Positions 1 to 7,157 of a DNA stretch of 42,734 nt are shown piece by piece. How positions within the stretch are numbered: the stretch's first letter is position 1; each line of letters opens with the position of its first letter. The translations under genes and the position numbers were made by a program. This DNA is from an uncultured Lachnospiraceae bacterium. Lineage in GTDB: Bacteria; Bacillota; Clostridia; Lachnospirales; Lachnospiraceae. Where the stretch lies: NCBI GenBank assembly GCA_900316805.1, contig ONEJ01000008.1, positions 1 through 42,734 on the forward strand. Reading direction: 5' to 3'. The notes under the pieces were generated by a model that worked only from the letters and a program-made list of their open reading frames with translations, was not told the DNA's origin and did not search any database.

Positions 1-59
1 AATGGTAGAGCACTCGGCTGTTAACCGAGTTGTTGTAGGTTCGAGCCCTACTCGGGGAG
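1..59 (+). tRNA. tRNA-Asn (GTT), 5' end cut off by the window
   Basis: The D arm onward is visible. The anticodon stem is CTCGG/CCGAG (13-17 and 25-29) with loop CTGTTAA, which gives anticodon GTT at 20-22. The T arm is GTAGG-TTCGAGC-CCTAC, and the 3' acceptor strand TCGGGGA ends in discriminator G59. The 5' acceptor strand lies outside the window. It is followed after 4 nt by tRNA-Cys, so both belong to one tRNA array. Confidence 0.95.
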
Positions 60-63
60 TTTT

Positions 64-134
64 GGTGACTTAGCCAAGTGGTAAGGCATGGGACTGCAAC
101 TCCCTGATCGCCAGTTCAAATCTGGCAGTCACCT
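64..134 (+). tRNA. tRNA-Cys (GCA)
   Basis: The acceptor stem GGTGACT (64-70) pairs with AGTCACC (127-133), and U134 is the discriminator, as expected for Cys. The anticodon loop CTGCAAC (94-100) gives anticodon GCA. The CCA end is not encoded. This is the last tRNA of the array, and a strong terminator hairpin follows 12 nt later. Confidence 0.96.
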
Positions 135-146
135 TTTTATAGTAAG

Positions 147-177
147 AAGGACTGATGAATCTCATCAGTCCTTTTTT
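147..177 (+). terminator. Rho-independent terminator of the tRNA array
   Basis: A perfect 12-bp stem (147-158 with 162-173) with a 3-nt loop runs into a T tract. It closes the tRNA-Asn/tRNA-Cys transcript. Confidence 0.9.
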
Positions 178-247
178 AGTAATTTAGAATTCTTTCCGTG
201 TTGGAGTATATTAACAAACAGAGAAGGATATTATTAAGGGAAAAATT

Positions 248-277
248 GTTACAGTTCGCATACCTGTGAACTGTAAC
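248..277. repeat. 10-bp inverted repeat in the gap before the sigma-factor gene
   Basis: GTTACAGTTC (248-257) is repeated in perfect inverse at 268-277 around a 10-nt spacer, and A/T-rich sequence flanks both sides. The 252-nt gap 178-429 contains no gene. On the minus strand the hairpin is followed by a short T run, but no minus-strand gene is there to terminate. It could be a protein-binding site or the remnant of a dispersed repeat; its role is unknown. Confidence 0.5.
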
Positions 278-429
278 GAAAAATTTTGAGCGAAGTTGCA
301 ACAAAACAGAAGCCAATCTACACTGAAAGAATGTAAGGCATACAATTTAAAAGGGAAAGAAATACTTCAAACCAATTGCATGGAAATCGCATATGCATAT
401 CGATTACATAGGTGATTAATGGAGAGTTT

Positions 430-951
430 ATGGAAGAACGTTTATTAGTGAAGAGGGCAAAGCGGGGGGATGTGGACGCCTTTGCCGAATTATATGGGAA
501 AATTTATAAGAAGCTGTATCAGTTTGCACTGTATACTCTGAAGGATCCGGAGGATGCCAAAGATGCGGTGAGCGCTGCCGTTACGGATGCGTTTGAGAGT
601 ATCGGGAAGCTTCGGAAGGAGGAGGCTTTTTCCAGCTGGATGTACCGGATTGTTGCCAATAAATGCAATCAGAAAATGCGGGAGTATTATGTGCAGACGG
701 AGGAATTGACGGAGGATAATGCAGGTATCTTTGAAGAGCCGGAGGGTGATACCAGAGAGGAGTCCATGGAGGTACGTCGGGTATTTTTCGGGCTGCCCAA
801 GGAGGATCGCATGATTGTGGGCATGCATGTGTTTCTGGGATATAAGCTTCGGGAAATTGCGCAGGTACTTGGAATGAACGAGAATACCGTGCGTTCGAGG
901 CAGAAGCGTGCCATGGAACAAATGGGAAAGCAGTTGGAAGGATTGAGGTGA
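430..951 (+). CDS. ECF-type RNA polymerase sigma factor
   Basis: A 173-residue sigma-70-family protein of the extracytoplasmic-function type. Region 2 (about residues 10-80) has the usual D-A-F-x-x-L-Y start, the helix around KDPEDAKDAVS and the W-M-Y-R-I-V-A-N segment. Region 4 (about 118-170) ends in the helix-turn-helix GYKLREIAQVLGMNENTVRS. Sigma regions 1 and 3 are absent, as in ECF factors. I chose ATG 430 because GGAGAG (421-426) is well spaced from it; a GTG at 412 in the same frame has no good ribosome-binding site. The next gene starts 4 nt after the stop and encodes a membrane protein with a short cytoplasmic N terminus, the usual layout of a sigma/anti-sigma pair. The inducing signal and the regulon are not visible. 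Confidence 0.9.
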   Translation: MEERLLVKRAKRGDVDAFAELYGKIYKKLYQFALYTLKDPEDAKDAVSAAVTDAFESIGKLRKEEAFSSWMYRIVANKCNQKMREYYVQTEELTEDNAGIFEEPEGDTREESMEVRRVFFGLPKEDRMIVGMHVFLGYKLREIAQVLGMNENTVRSRQKRAMEQMGKQLEGLR

Positions 952-955
952 GCAT

Positions 956-3079
956 ATGAGTCAGGATAAGATGGAGGATATTTTGAAGAAAATCGAACAG
1001 TCAGCAGATGATATTTTGGTTCCGAAGGAGTTAGAGCCGGAACAGGTAAAGGAAAAGCTGTTAAGTCAGAAGAAGCAGAAAAAGCATTTTAACAAAAGAC
1101 ATATAGTAGAGGTTGCGGCCGCTGTGGCACTGGTGGCAGTTATCGGAGGAAGTGGTGTCTATGGGTTTGCCATGAGAAATCATGGGGAGGGAAATCCTGC
1201 ATCCGCTTATTCAGAAAATAACACGGAGTCTTCTACAAGTCAGGATTTATCATCGAATCAGGGTTCAGAATCCAAACAGGATGTCTTAGAGGATGTCCAG
1301 AAGGAGGCAGCGAAGAAAAAAGATAAGGTCGGTTCTTTTCGTCTGGCAGAAAGCTACGAGGATGTGTATGATTCTGTAAATTATCGCGAGTCTCAATCCT
1401 TTCGGGATGGCGTAGAGGGAGCCTTGAATGGGGGGATACTGTCGGAAGAGGACAAATATACTACTTCAAGTGATAAAGTGGAAAACGAAATGGCTTCTAT
1501 GGATACGGCAGGAAGTACTGCTGAGAAGGAATCTGTAGAGCACTCCGATACAAATTTGCAGGTAGAAGGTGTGGATGAGAGTGACTATATCAAAAACGAT
1601 GGGAATTATCTGTATCTGCAGACAGATAACAAGGTTTCAATTATTGATATTCGGAACAAGAAGATAAAAAACATCGCTGAAATCCAGCCGGAAATGGGTG
1701 CAGATGACTATATCGTGGATATGTATGTGGATGGAGACCGGGCATATCTGATTCTGGATAAGAGTGAGACGAAGCTTGCGAAAGAAAACGCATGGAAGAG
1801 CGGGGAGGAAGACACAATTATTGCTGAGGTTGATATGGTTGATGTGGTCTATATGGACACAAATCGTTGTCTCGAATTGCAGACTTATGATATTAAGGAT
1901 CGTACCAACGGAAAGAAAATAGGCAGCATCACCCTGGATGGAAATTATCAGACGTCCCGGAAGAACGGAGATTATATTTATCTCTTTTCCCGGAAGTATA
2001 TAGGGGATGTTACGAAGAAGGATAAGGATCTGCTAATTCCAAAACTCAACGGAGAAAAGGCAGAAGCGAACTGTATCTATGTGCAGGACAACGCAACTAC
2101 GGAGCTGATCGCGGTGTCTGTCAATGTGAAGGAGCCAAATGAAATCGCGGATCAGATGATATTATTGAATGCGAATATGGAACTCTATATGGGCGCGGAA
2201 TCCATGATATTGTATGGGGAGAATTACGAGTATACGGAAGATGCGACGAGAAGCAGTACGGATCTGATCAAATTCAGTTATAAGGATGGTTACATGAATG
2301 CAGTTGCGGCAACTTCTGTAAAAGGTACGATTCAGGATCCTTTTGCGATATCTGAAAAGAGTGGAAATTTACGGGTGCTAACTACAGAATGGTCCGAAAA
2401 TTCTAAGAATCAGCTGTTTCTGCTGGATGAGGATCTAAAATTGTTGGGATCTCTTCAGAATATTGCCACAGGAGAGGAGATTTATGCGGCAAGATATATT
2501 GGGGATATGGCCTATTTTATTACTTATCACAACACAGACCCATTGTTTGCCGTGGATATCAGTGACCCGAAGAACCCAAAAATGCTGGGGCAGCTGAAGG
2601 TTACGGGCTACTCCGACTATCTGCATCCTTATGGGGAAAACCGCCTGCTGGGCATCGGATATGAGACGGATCCGGACAGCAGCGAAAGGCTGGGAGTGAA
2701 GCTGACCATGTTTGATACCTCTGATCCGAAAGAGCTTAAGGTTATCGACTCTGTGGTAATGAAGGGAACAGAATGCGGTGCAGCCAGGGACTATAAGTGT
2801 GCGCTGGTAGATGTGGATAAGAATCTGGTTGGATTTGATGTGACAAATTATAAAGGGGACAGCATAGACCAGAAATATATGGTTTATGGATGGGAGAACG
2901 ATCATTTTCAAAAGAAGTTTGCCCAGAAGCTTTCCTGTGATGAGTATTGGGGAAACGTGCGGGGACTGTATGCCGGAAAAAGCTTTTATGTGGTGGAATC
3001 GGAGGTTGGAGGATATAGAATCCGGTCTTATGATATGGAACAGGATTTCAGGGAAATTGATGAGATAAAGACATATTGA
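956..3079 (+). CDS. Membrane-anchored beta-propeller protein, likely sensor or anti-sigma partner of the ECF factor
   Basis: 707 residues. Residues 1-48 are cytoplasmic and basic towards the end, and contain a VPKELEPEQVKEKL segment like the start of many clostridial ECF anti-sigma factors. One transmembrane helix follows (about 50-72). A Ser/Asn/Glu-rich linker runs to about 195. The rest is the beta-propeller domain of the COG4880 family, beginning at V-E-G-V-D-E-S-D-Y-I-K. The topology puts the propeller outside the cell. ATG 956 follows GAGGTGAG and lies 4 nt after the sigma gene, so the two are co-transcribed and probably translationally coupled. The propeller class is recognised by sequence; the anti-sigma role is inferred from topology and gene order. 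No protease site or ligand can be named. Confidence 0.78.
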   Translation: MSQDKMEDILKKIEQSADDILVPKELEPEQVKEKLLSQKKQKKHFNKRHIVEVAAAVALVAVIGGSGVYGFAMRNHGEGNPASAYSENNTESSTSQDLSSNQGSESKQDVLEDVQKEAAKKKDKVGSFRLAESYEDVYDSVNYRESQSFRDGVEGALNGGILSEEDKYTTSSDKVENEMASMDTAGSTAEKESVEHSDTNLQVEGVDESDYIKNDGNYLYLQTDNKVSIIDIRNKKIKNIAEIQPEMGADDYIVDMYVDGDRAYLILDKSETKLAKENAWKSGEEDTIIAEVDMVDVVYMDTNRCLELQTYDIKDRTNGKKIGSITLDGNYQTSRKNGDYIYLFSRKYIGDVTKKDKDLLIPKLNGEKAEANCIYVQDNATTELIAVSVNVKEPNEIADQMILLNANMELYMGAESMILYGENYEYTEDATRSSTDLIKFSYKDGYMNAVAATSVKGTIQDPFAISEKSGNLRVLTTEWSENSKNQLFLLDEDLKLLGSLQNIATGEEIYAARYIGDMAYFITYHNTDPLFAVDISDPKNPKMLGQLKVTGYSDYLHPYGENRLLGIGYETDPDSSERLGVKLTMFDTSDPKELKVIDSVVMKGTECGAARDYKCALVDVDKNLVGFDVTNYKGDSIDQKYMVYGWENDHFQKKFAQKLSCDEYWGNVRGLYAGKSFYVVESEVGGYRIRSYDMEQDFREIDEIKTY

Positions 3080-3090
3080 TAATTAAGAAA

Positions 3091-3124
3091 GCGGACGGTA
3101 TTTGAGAAATGCTGTCTGCTTTTT
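3091..3124 (+). terminator. Terminator of the sigma factor/beta-propeller operon
   Basis: A 13-bp stem, counting three G-U pairs, forms between 3091-3103 and 3107-3119 with a 3-nt loop. It is followed directly by a T run, 11 nt after the stop codon. Confidence 0.8.
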
Positions 3125-3235
3125 CCTTATAAAATCTTATCAGAAGGACTTTTTGTGTAGTCAAACCTGATTTGGGATTACGAAGATGTAAAGCGGATAC
3201 AATTCGGGTAAATAGACTAGAAAATTAGAAAGTGC

Positions 3236-3264
3236 TTGCGGTACAGACATTGACCCTCTATAAT
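3236..3264 (+). promoter_or_regulatory. Sigma-A promoter of the ABC exporter operon
   Basis: TTGCGG at 3236 and a perfect TATAAT at 3259 are 17 bp apart. Transcription would begin near 3271, which makes the upstream in-frame ATG at 3279 an unlikely start and favours ATG 3315. Confidence 0.75.
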
Positions 3265-3314
3265 GAGAAAGTAAACATATGTTTTGGATGAATGAACCAA
3301 AGGGGAGATTAGTT

Positions 3315-4328
3315 ATGATTCAGGTTGAACATATTGTAAAGGAATTTGTATCGCCCAAGAAGTACCCGGGGCTTAAGGGAGCCATCAAGGGACTTTTTTC
3401 TTCGGAAAAGGTGCACAAGCTTGCGGTGGACGATATTTCTTTTTCCATTGATGAGGGGGAAATTGTCGGATATATTGGAAGCAATGGGGCGGGGAAATCT
3501 ACCACCATTAAGATGATGACGGGGATTCTTACCCCCACGAAGGGGAGATGCCTGATCGGTGGGGTGGATCCCAGCAAAGACCGCATGAAAAATGCGAAGA
3601 ATATCGGTGTTGTATTTGGACAGAGAACACAGCTCTGGTGGGATCTGCCGCTGTCGGAATCCTATACGATTCTCAAGGAGATTTATGATGTTCCGGATGC
3701 AGATTACAAAGAGAGGATGGAGTTCTTAAATGAAGTGCTGGATCTGCCGGATTTCTTTGACCGGCCGGTGCGGACGCTGTCGCTGGGGCAGAGAATGCGG
3801 GCGGATCTAGGAGCAGCCCTCATTCATAACCCGAAGGTGTTGTATCTGGATGAGCCAACTATCGGGCTGGATCTGGTGGTGAAGGATAAGATTCGGGAGG
3901 CAATCCGCGTGATCAACGAGAAGTATCATACAACGGTAATCCTGACCACACATGATATTGGGGATATTGAGGAATTGTGCAGCAGGATCATCGTGATTGA
4001 TGAGGGACATAAGATTTACGATGGAGGCCTGGGTGAGCTTAAGGATACTTACGGCACGAAGCGAAGTGTGATCATGGAGGTGCGCAGTGTGCAGCAGGCG
4101 AAGGAACTAAATTGGAAAAAGATTCTTCATGCGGATCCGTCGGTTTTTGTACTGGAGGGAGATGAGGAGAATAACCAGCTGATGATTTCCTTTGATAAAA
4201 ATGATCTGCAGGTTTCTGATGTGATTTCTGCCGCAATGGGTGCTATCGAGGTGAGGGACATTAAGATTCAGGAGACGGAGCTTTCCGAGATTGTCAAGGA
4301 AATTTACCGTCATCAGCTGAATGTGTAG
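3315..4328 (+). CDS. ABC-2 type exporter, ATP-binding subunit
   Basis: A 337-residue ATPase that would power an ABC-2 exporter with the two following permeases. Walker A is GSNGAGKST (55-63), the signature is LSLGQR (155-160), Walker B ends in LYLDEP (177-181 region) and the switch His is in TTHD (about 213). The C-terminal 100 residues form the extra domain seen in drug- and lipid-export ATPases of the DrrA/CcmA type. ATG 3315 is preceded by GGGGAG at good spacing; an upstream ATG at 3279 would leave only about 8 nt of leader. The next gene starts 15 nt after the stop behind AAGGAGG. The substrate cannot be read from the sequence. Confidence 0.9.
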   Translation: MIQVEHIVKEFVSPKKYPGLKGAIKGLFSSEKVHKLAVDDISFSIDEGEIVGYIGSNGAGKSTTIKMMTGILTPTKGRCLIGGVDPSKDRMKNAKNIGVVFGQRTQLWWDLPLSESYTILKEIYDVPDADYKERMEFLNEVLDLPDFFDRPVRTLSLGQRMRADLGAALIHNPKVLYLDEPTIGLDLVVKDKIREAIRVINEKYHTTVILTTHDIGDIEELCSRIIVIDEGHKIYDGGLGELKDTYGTKRSVIMEVRSVQQAKELNWKKILHADPSVFVLEGDEENNQLMISFDKNDLQVSDVISAAMGAIEVRDIKIQETELSEIVKEIYRHQLNV

Positions 4329-4343
4329 GAAAAGGAGGATGCG

Positions 4344-5162
4344 ATGAAAAAGTTTTTTCGAACCTATCTGCCCTTCACATCCAATGAGCTGAAGCGGAAT
4401 ATGGCTTACAAGGGAGCTTTCTATCTCTTTATGATCTGCAGTCTGTTTGCCTCTTTTATCAATTATTATCTGTGGATGGCAATTTACGGGAGCGCGGGGA
4501 ATTCTTCCCTGGGTGGGCTCAGCCGGAATGAGATGGTTGTCTATGTATTTATGAGTTATATTGCATCTTCCCTCGTGATGATTACCATTTCAAAGAATGT
4601 CAGTCAGGATGTGGTGAAGGGAAATATTGCCATGACATTGATCAAACCCATGGATTACAGGCTCAGTCTGATCGCGCAGTCTTTTGGAACCATGATCTAT
4701 CACTTTTTTATGCCGTCCGTTTTTGTGTGGATTGCCCTTGAAATCTACAAGGTGAAGGTGCTGGGACTTCCGGTAGTGCATATTACCAATATTCTGCTGT
4801 TTCTCGTAAGTGTTTGCATGAGTTTTTTGATTTATGTATTGTTTGATTATTGTTTTGGTATGATTGCCTTTTTTACGACCTATATTTTTGGACTTCAAAT
4901 GGCCAAGGAAGCGCTGATGTCCTTCCTGACAGGGCAGCTGATTCCGCTGTCTTTTTTCCCAGTAGTGGTGCAGAGGGTGTTTGATTTTCTTCCCTTTTCA
5001 TCTATGGTTTACACGCCGGTGATGGTTTATCTGGGCAGGTATACGGGAAATGAGCTGCTGTTTGTGCTGGCGAGACAAGCAGTGTGGGTTGTGCTTTTGT
5101 ATGTTTTGGGCAGTGTGATTTGGAAACAGGTGACGAAACGCCTGATCGTGTTGGGAGGTTGA
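4344..5162 (+). CDS. ABC-2 family permease (PF06182/DUF990-like), first subunit
   Basis: A 272-residue polytopic membrane protein with about six hydrophobic segments (roughly 24-45, 68-85, 115-135, 145-195, 205-225 and 240-262). It starts with a short cytoplasmic stretch ending in ELKRNMAYKGAF. The pattern matches the ABC-2 permeases formerly called DUF990, which occur as two different subunits next to one ATPase, exactly as here. AAGGAGG precedes ATG 4344. The second permease gene begins 3 nt after the stop. The two permeases probably form a heterodimer; the cargo is unknown. Confidence 0.82.
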   Translation: MKKFFRTYLPFTSNELKRNMAYKGAFYLFMICSLFASFINYYLWMAIYGSAGNSSLGGLSRNEMVVYVFMSYIASSLVMITISKNVSQDVVKGNIAMTLIKPMDYRLSLIAQSFGTMIYHFFMPSVFVWIALEIYKVKVLGLPVVHITNILLFLVSVCMSFLIYVLFDYCFGMIAFFTTYIFGLQMAKEALMSFLTGQLIPLSFFPVVVQRVFDFLPFSSMVYTPVMVYLGRYTGNELLFVLARQAVWVVLLYVLGSVIWKQVTKRLIVLGG

Positions 5163-5165
5163 TGG

Positions 5166-5966
5166 ATGAAAACGATAAAAGGATATTGCCGCCTGTACAA
5201 GGTACTGGTGTCACAGTTTTTTAAAGTGATCCTGCAGTCCAAGGTGGATTTTTTGATCGGCCTTGTGGGTTTCCTCCTGACGCAGGTGATGGGACTTGTT
5301 TTTCTGTATCTGGTGTTCGGGCAGATTCCGAATCTGCAGGGCTGGACGCTGGATCAGCTGATCTTTATCTATGGCTTTGCACAGATTCCCCGGGGCATCG
5401 ATCATCTGTTGACAGATAATCTGTGGCTGGTGTCCTATTGGATGGTCATTGATGGAGATTTTGACCGCTATATGCTGCGGCCCATGAATCTTTTTTTCCA
5501 GATCATCTGTGAGAAGCTGCAGCCGGATGCCCTGGGAGAGCTGCTGGTGGGAATCATTCTTGTGGTGTCATCTCTCACCAAGGGAATCCTTACGGTGGAT
5601 GTGGTTCATATTCTGCTCTTTTTGGTATCTATCGTTGCGGGAGCGGTGATCTACACTTCCATCAAGTTGTTTTTTACTTCGTTGGCTTTCTGGGTGAAAC
5701 AGAGTGGTCCATTCCTTCAGGTGGCATATGAGATGGCAGATTTTGCCAAATATCCCACGGAGATTTACGCCAAGGGAATCCGCTTCATTATTACCTGGGT
5801 GATTCCATTTGCCTTTGTGGCTTATCTGCCCGCCAGCTATTTTTTGACGGGAAGGGGTGCTTTGGAGACTATCGGTGTGGAATGCGTGATCGCTGTGGTG
5901 TTTTGGATTATTTCCTACAGTTTGTTCCAGTATGGAACCACGAAGTATGAGAGTGCAGGTAATTAA
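5166..5966 (+). CDS. ABC-2 family permease (PF06182/DUF990-like), second subunit
   Basis: A 266-residue polytopic protein, the partner of the preceding permease. The first helix (about 30-53) follows FFKVILQSKVDF. The central motif FAQIPRGIDHLLTDNLW and the segment DGDFDRYMLRPMN are typical of this family's second subunit. Four or five further hydrophobic segments follow. The start ATG 5166 is behind GGGAGG that overlaps the end of the upstream gene, which shows tight coupling. It is the last gene of the operon, and a hairpin terminator lies 20 nt downstream. Confidence 0.82.
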   Translation: MKTIKGYCRLYKVLVSQFFKVILQSKVDFLIGLVGFLLTQVMGLVFLYLVFGQIPNLQGWTLDQLIFIYGFAQIPRGIDHLLTDNLWLVSYWMVIDGDFDRYMLRPMNLFFQIICEKLQPDALGELLVGIILVVSSLTKGILTVDVVHILLFLVSIVAGAVIYTSIKLFFTSLAFWVKQSGPFLQVAYEMADFAKYPTEIYAKGIRFIITWVIPFAFVAYLPASYFLTGRGALETIGVECVIAVVFWIISYSLFQYGTTKYESAGN

Positions 5967-5986
5967 AAAATATTGTATGAAATTAG

Positions 5987-6019
5987 GCAGTAAATTCGCG
6001 GCAGGATTTACTGCTTTTT
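5987..6019 (+). terminator. Terminator of the ABC exporter operon
   Basis: GCAGTAAAT (5987-5995) pairs with ATTTACTGC (6006-6014), followed by TTTTT. It also separates the operon from the invertible segment that starts about 50 bp later. Confidence 0.85.
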
Positions 6020-6054
6020 CTATTTTTCTGTAAAATGGGAATAATAACAAAGAG

Positions 6055-6089
6055 AAAATGCAACAATTCTTAGTAAAATGTTGCATTTT
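6055..6089. repeat. Left recombination site of the invertible segment
   Basis: The 18-mer CTTAGTAAAATGTTGCAT (6069-6086) is present in perfect inverse at 6767-6784. At this left end it forms part of a symmetric site: AAAATGCAACA (6055-6065) and TGTTGCATTTT (6079-6089) are inverted arms around a 13-nt core. Two inverted arms around a short core is the usual form of a tyrosine-recombinase site. The right-hand copy keeps one full arm and only CAAC of the other. Confidence 0.85.
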
Positions 6090-6103
6090 TGTTTACACCT
6101 TAT

Positions 6104-6130
6104 ATATCGGAGCATATCTATAAACATTAA
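6104..6130 (-). promoter_or_regulatory. Sigma-28 (FliA/SigD)-like promoter inside the invertible segment
   Basis: Read on the minus strand, TTAA (6130-6127), a 15-nt spacer and TCCGATAT (6111-6104) match the flagellar sigma consensus TAAA-N15-GCCGATAT at 3/4 and 7/8 positions. Transcription would start near 6097 and leave the segment through the left repeat, away from any flagellar gene. After inversion it would run into csrA with a leader of about 72 nt. A sigma-A-like pair (TTGAAA, 17 nt, TAATGT) overlaps upstream on the same strand, so the sigma factor is not certain. Confidence 0.6.
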
Positions 6131-6158
6131 CCCTAAATTTATATTTTTTCAAAATTTT

Positions 6159-6737
6159 TTAAAGTTTTACTCCTAGAAAGATTCCATCCCGCTCATCCTG
6201 CGTGATTCCCAGATATCGTTTCGTAACTTCGTAAGAAGAATGATTGAAAATATCCATGAGAAGTGCAGGCTGTACGCCCTGTTTCCAGGCATGATAGCCG
6301 AAGGTTTTGCGCAGAGAATGGCAGCTTACATGCTCCTCGTGAATGGTCTTTTCCGCGGCTGTGCGGACAATACGGTATGCCTGCGACCGGCAAAGTGGTG
6401 TGGTGTAGTCCGTTGTTTTCGAAAATACAAAATGTTCCGGTTCCGGGTGGCGCTCTTTAAAAAGGGCAACCAGAGACTTTTTTACATCCGGACAAAGAGC
6501 AATACTATTGTGTTTCTGTGTTTTTTGTTCTATCACCTGCAGGTGATCTCTAGATTTCTTCAATTCAAAATCGTACACATCCTGCCAGCGCAAGTGCAGC
6601 AGATCACTGATACGAAGTGCAGAGTGTAATCCCAGCATGATCAGCGCATAGTTGCGGGGCTGTGGGTGCTCCGTGTGGTAGTATTCCCGAAATTTTGTCA
6701 ACTCCGCGGGATCGCGGATAGGTTCAGTTGTTCCCAT
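6159..6737 (-). CDS. FimB/FimE-like tyrosine recombinase (DNA invertase)
   Basis: A 192-residue, catalytic-domain-only member of the phage integrase family, the size of the FimB/FimE invertases rather than full-length XerC/D. The catalytic set is visible: R42 in ALRISDLL, a Lys in the QKTQKHN beta hairpin (72 or 75), H140-x-x-R143 in CHSLRKTF, H166 and nucleophile Y175 in TKRYLGIT. There is no N-terminal SAM-like arm-binding domain. The start ATG at 6737 is 8 nt from GGAGG on the minus strand. The gene lies wholly between 18-bp inverted repeats, only about 30 bp from the right one, so its likely substrate is the segment that carries it. No convincing promoter for it was found; transcription may begin in or beyond the right repeat and so could depend on orientation. 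Confidence 0.9.
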   Translation of the reverse strand: MGTTEPIRDPAELTKFREYYHTEHPQPRNYALIMLGLHSALRISDLLHLRWQDVYDFELKKSRDHLQVIEQKTQKHNSIALCPDVKKSLVALFKERHPEPEHFVFSKTTDYTTPLCRSQAYRIVRTAAEKTIHEEHVSCHSLRKTFGYHAWKQGVQPALLMDIFNHSSYEVTKRYLGITQDERDGIFLGVKL

Positions 6738-6766
6738 ATGAATGTCCTCCTTTATGTAATCTCTAT

Positions 6767-6784
6767 ATGCAACATTTTACTAAG
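6767..6784. repeat. Right recombination site of the invertible segment
   Basis: ATGCAACATTTTACTAAG is the exact reverse complement of 6069-6086. It lies between the recombinase ribosome-binding site and csrA. The outer arm here is degenerate (GTTG at 6789-6792 matches the left site's CAAC). Confidence 0.85.
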
Positions 6785-6827
6785 GAGCGTTGACAAATGG
6801 AAGTTAATGGAAACAAGGAGGTTGCCC

Positions 6828-7157
6828 ATGCTGAAGCTGACACTGAAACCGGGAGAATACATTGATATCGGAGAAAATATCCGGGTTGTCTTTTCCGGAG
6901 GATCTGCAAACAATATCCACCTGCTGATTGATGCCCCTCGGGAAGTTGCCGTACAGCGCAGCAGTGCCGGAGCAGGAAAAGGAAAAAGCACCTATTACAA
7001 GGAAAAAGGCATTTCCAAAGAAGCCCAGCGGGAAATCGCTGACATTATTATGAGGGAAAAGCACAAGGCCAGCGAGATTCCGAAGGAACAGCAGACGGCT
7101 GGAAAAAAGGGTGTCTATACTACCGGCAGGCACGTATACACCAGTGGAAATCGTTAG
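6828..7157 (+). CDS. csrA: CsrA-family translational regulator with a C-terminal extension
   Basis: 109 residues. The first 45 match CsrA: L4-T5 and G9-E10 near the start, the beta-strand around IRVVFSGG, and APREVAVQR ending in R44, the position of the RNA-binding Arg of E. coli CsrA. Position 6 is Leu rather than the usual Arg. Residues 46-109 form a basic, low-complexity tail absent from ordinary CsrA (about 60-75 residues). CsrA binds GGA motifs in mRNA leaders; in B. subtilis it represses flagellin translation and is antagonised by FliW, which is not encoded in this window. ATG 6828 follows AAGGAGG, and ACAAGGAGGT (6813-6822) is itself close to the CsrA consensus, so autoregulation is possible. 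A longer in-frame ORF begins at 6666 inside the recombinase but has no ribosome-binding site. fliC follows after 225 nt. Confidence 0.85.
   Translation: MLKLTLKPGEYIDIGENIRVVFSGGSANNIHLLIDAPREVAVQRSSAGAGKGKSTYYKEKGISKEAQREIADIIMREKHKASEIPKEQQTAGKKGVYTTGRHVYTSGNR

Larger units (their letters stand above)
6069..6784. mobile_element. Candidate invertible DNA segment containing its own recombinase and an outward promoter
   Basis: The segment of about 716 bp is bounded by perfect 18-bp inverted repeats. It contains one complete tyrosine recombinase gene on the minus strand and a sigma-28-like promoter near its left end that reads out leftwards. To the right it abuts csrA-fliC by 43 nt. To the left lie the end of the ABC operon and its terminator. 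Inversion between the repeats would bring the promoter into position to transcribe csrA and fliC. The repeats and the gene are seen directly; inversion itself is inferred. Confidence 0.78.

Noticed and set aside
6240..6629. 129-codon plus-strand ORF opposite the recombinase
   Set aside because: Antisense shadow; the minus-strand frame has all catalytic residues of a tyrosine recombinase.
6790..6818. TTGACA at 6790 as the -35 of a fixed csrA promoter
   Set aside because: No -10-like hexamer at 16-18 bp (the sequence there is the csrA Shine-Dalgarno), so it does not make a promoter by itself.
6666..6827. In-frame upstream extension of csrA into the recombinase gene
   Set aside because: No ribosome-binding site at 6666, and it would cross the recombination site and the antisense recombinase start; the CsrA domain starts exactly at ATG 6828 behind AAGGAGG.
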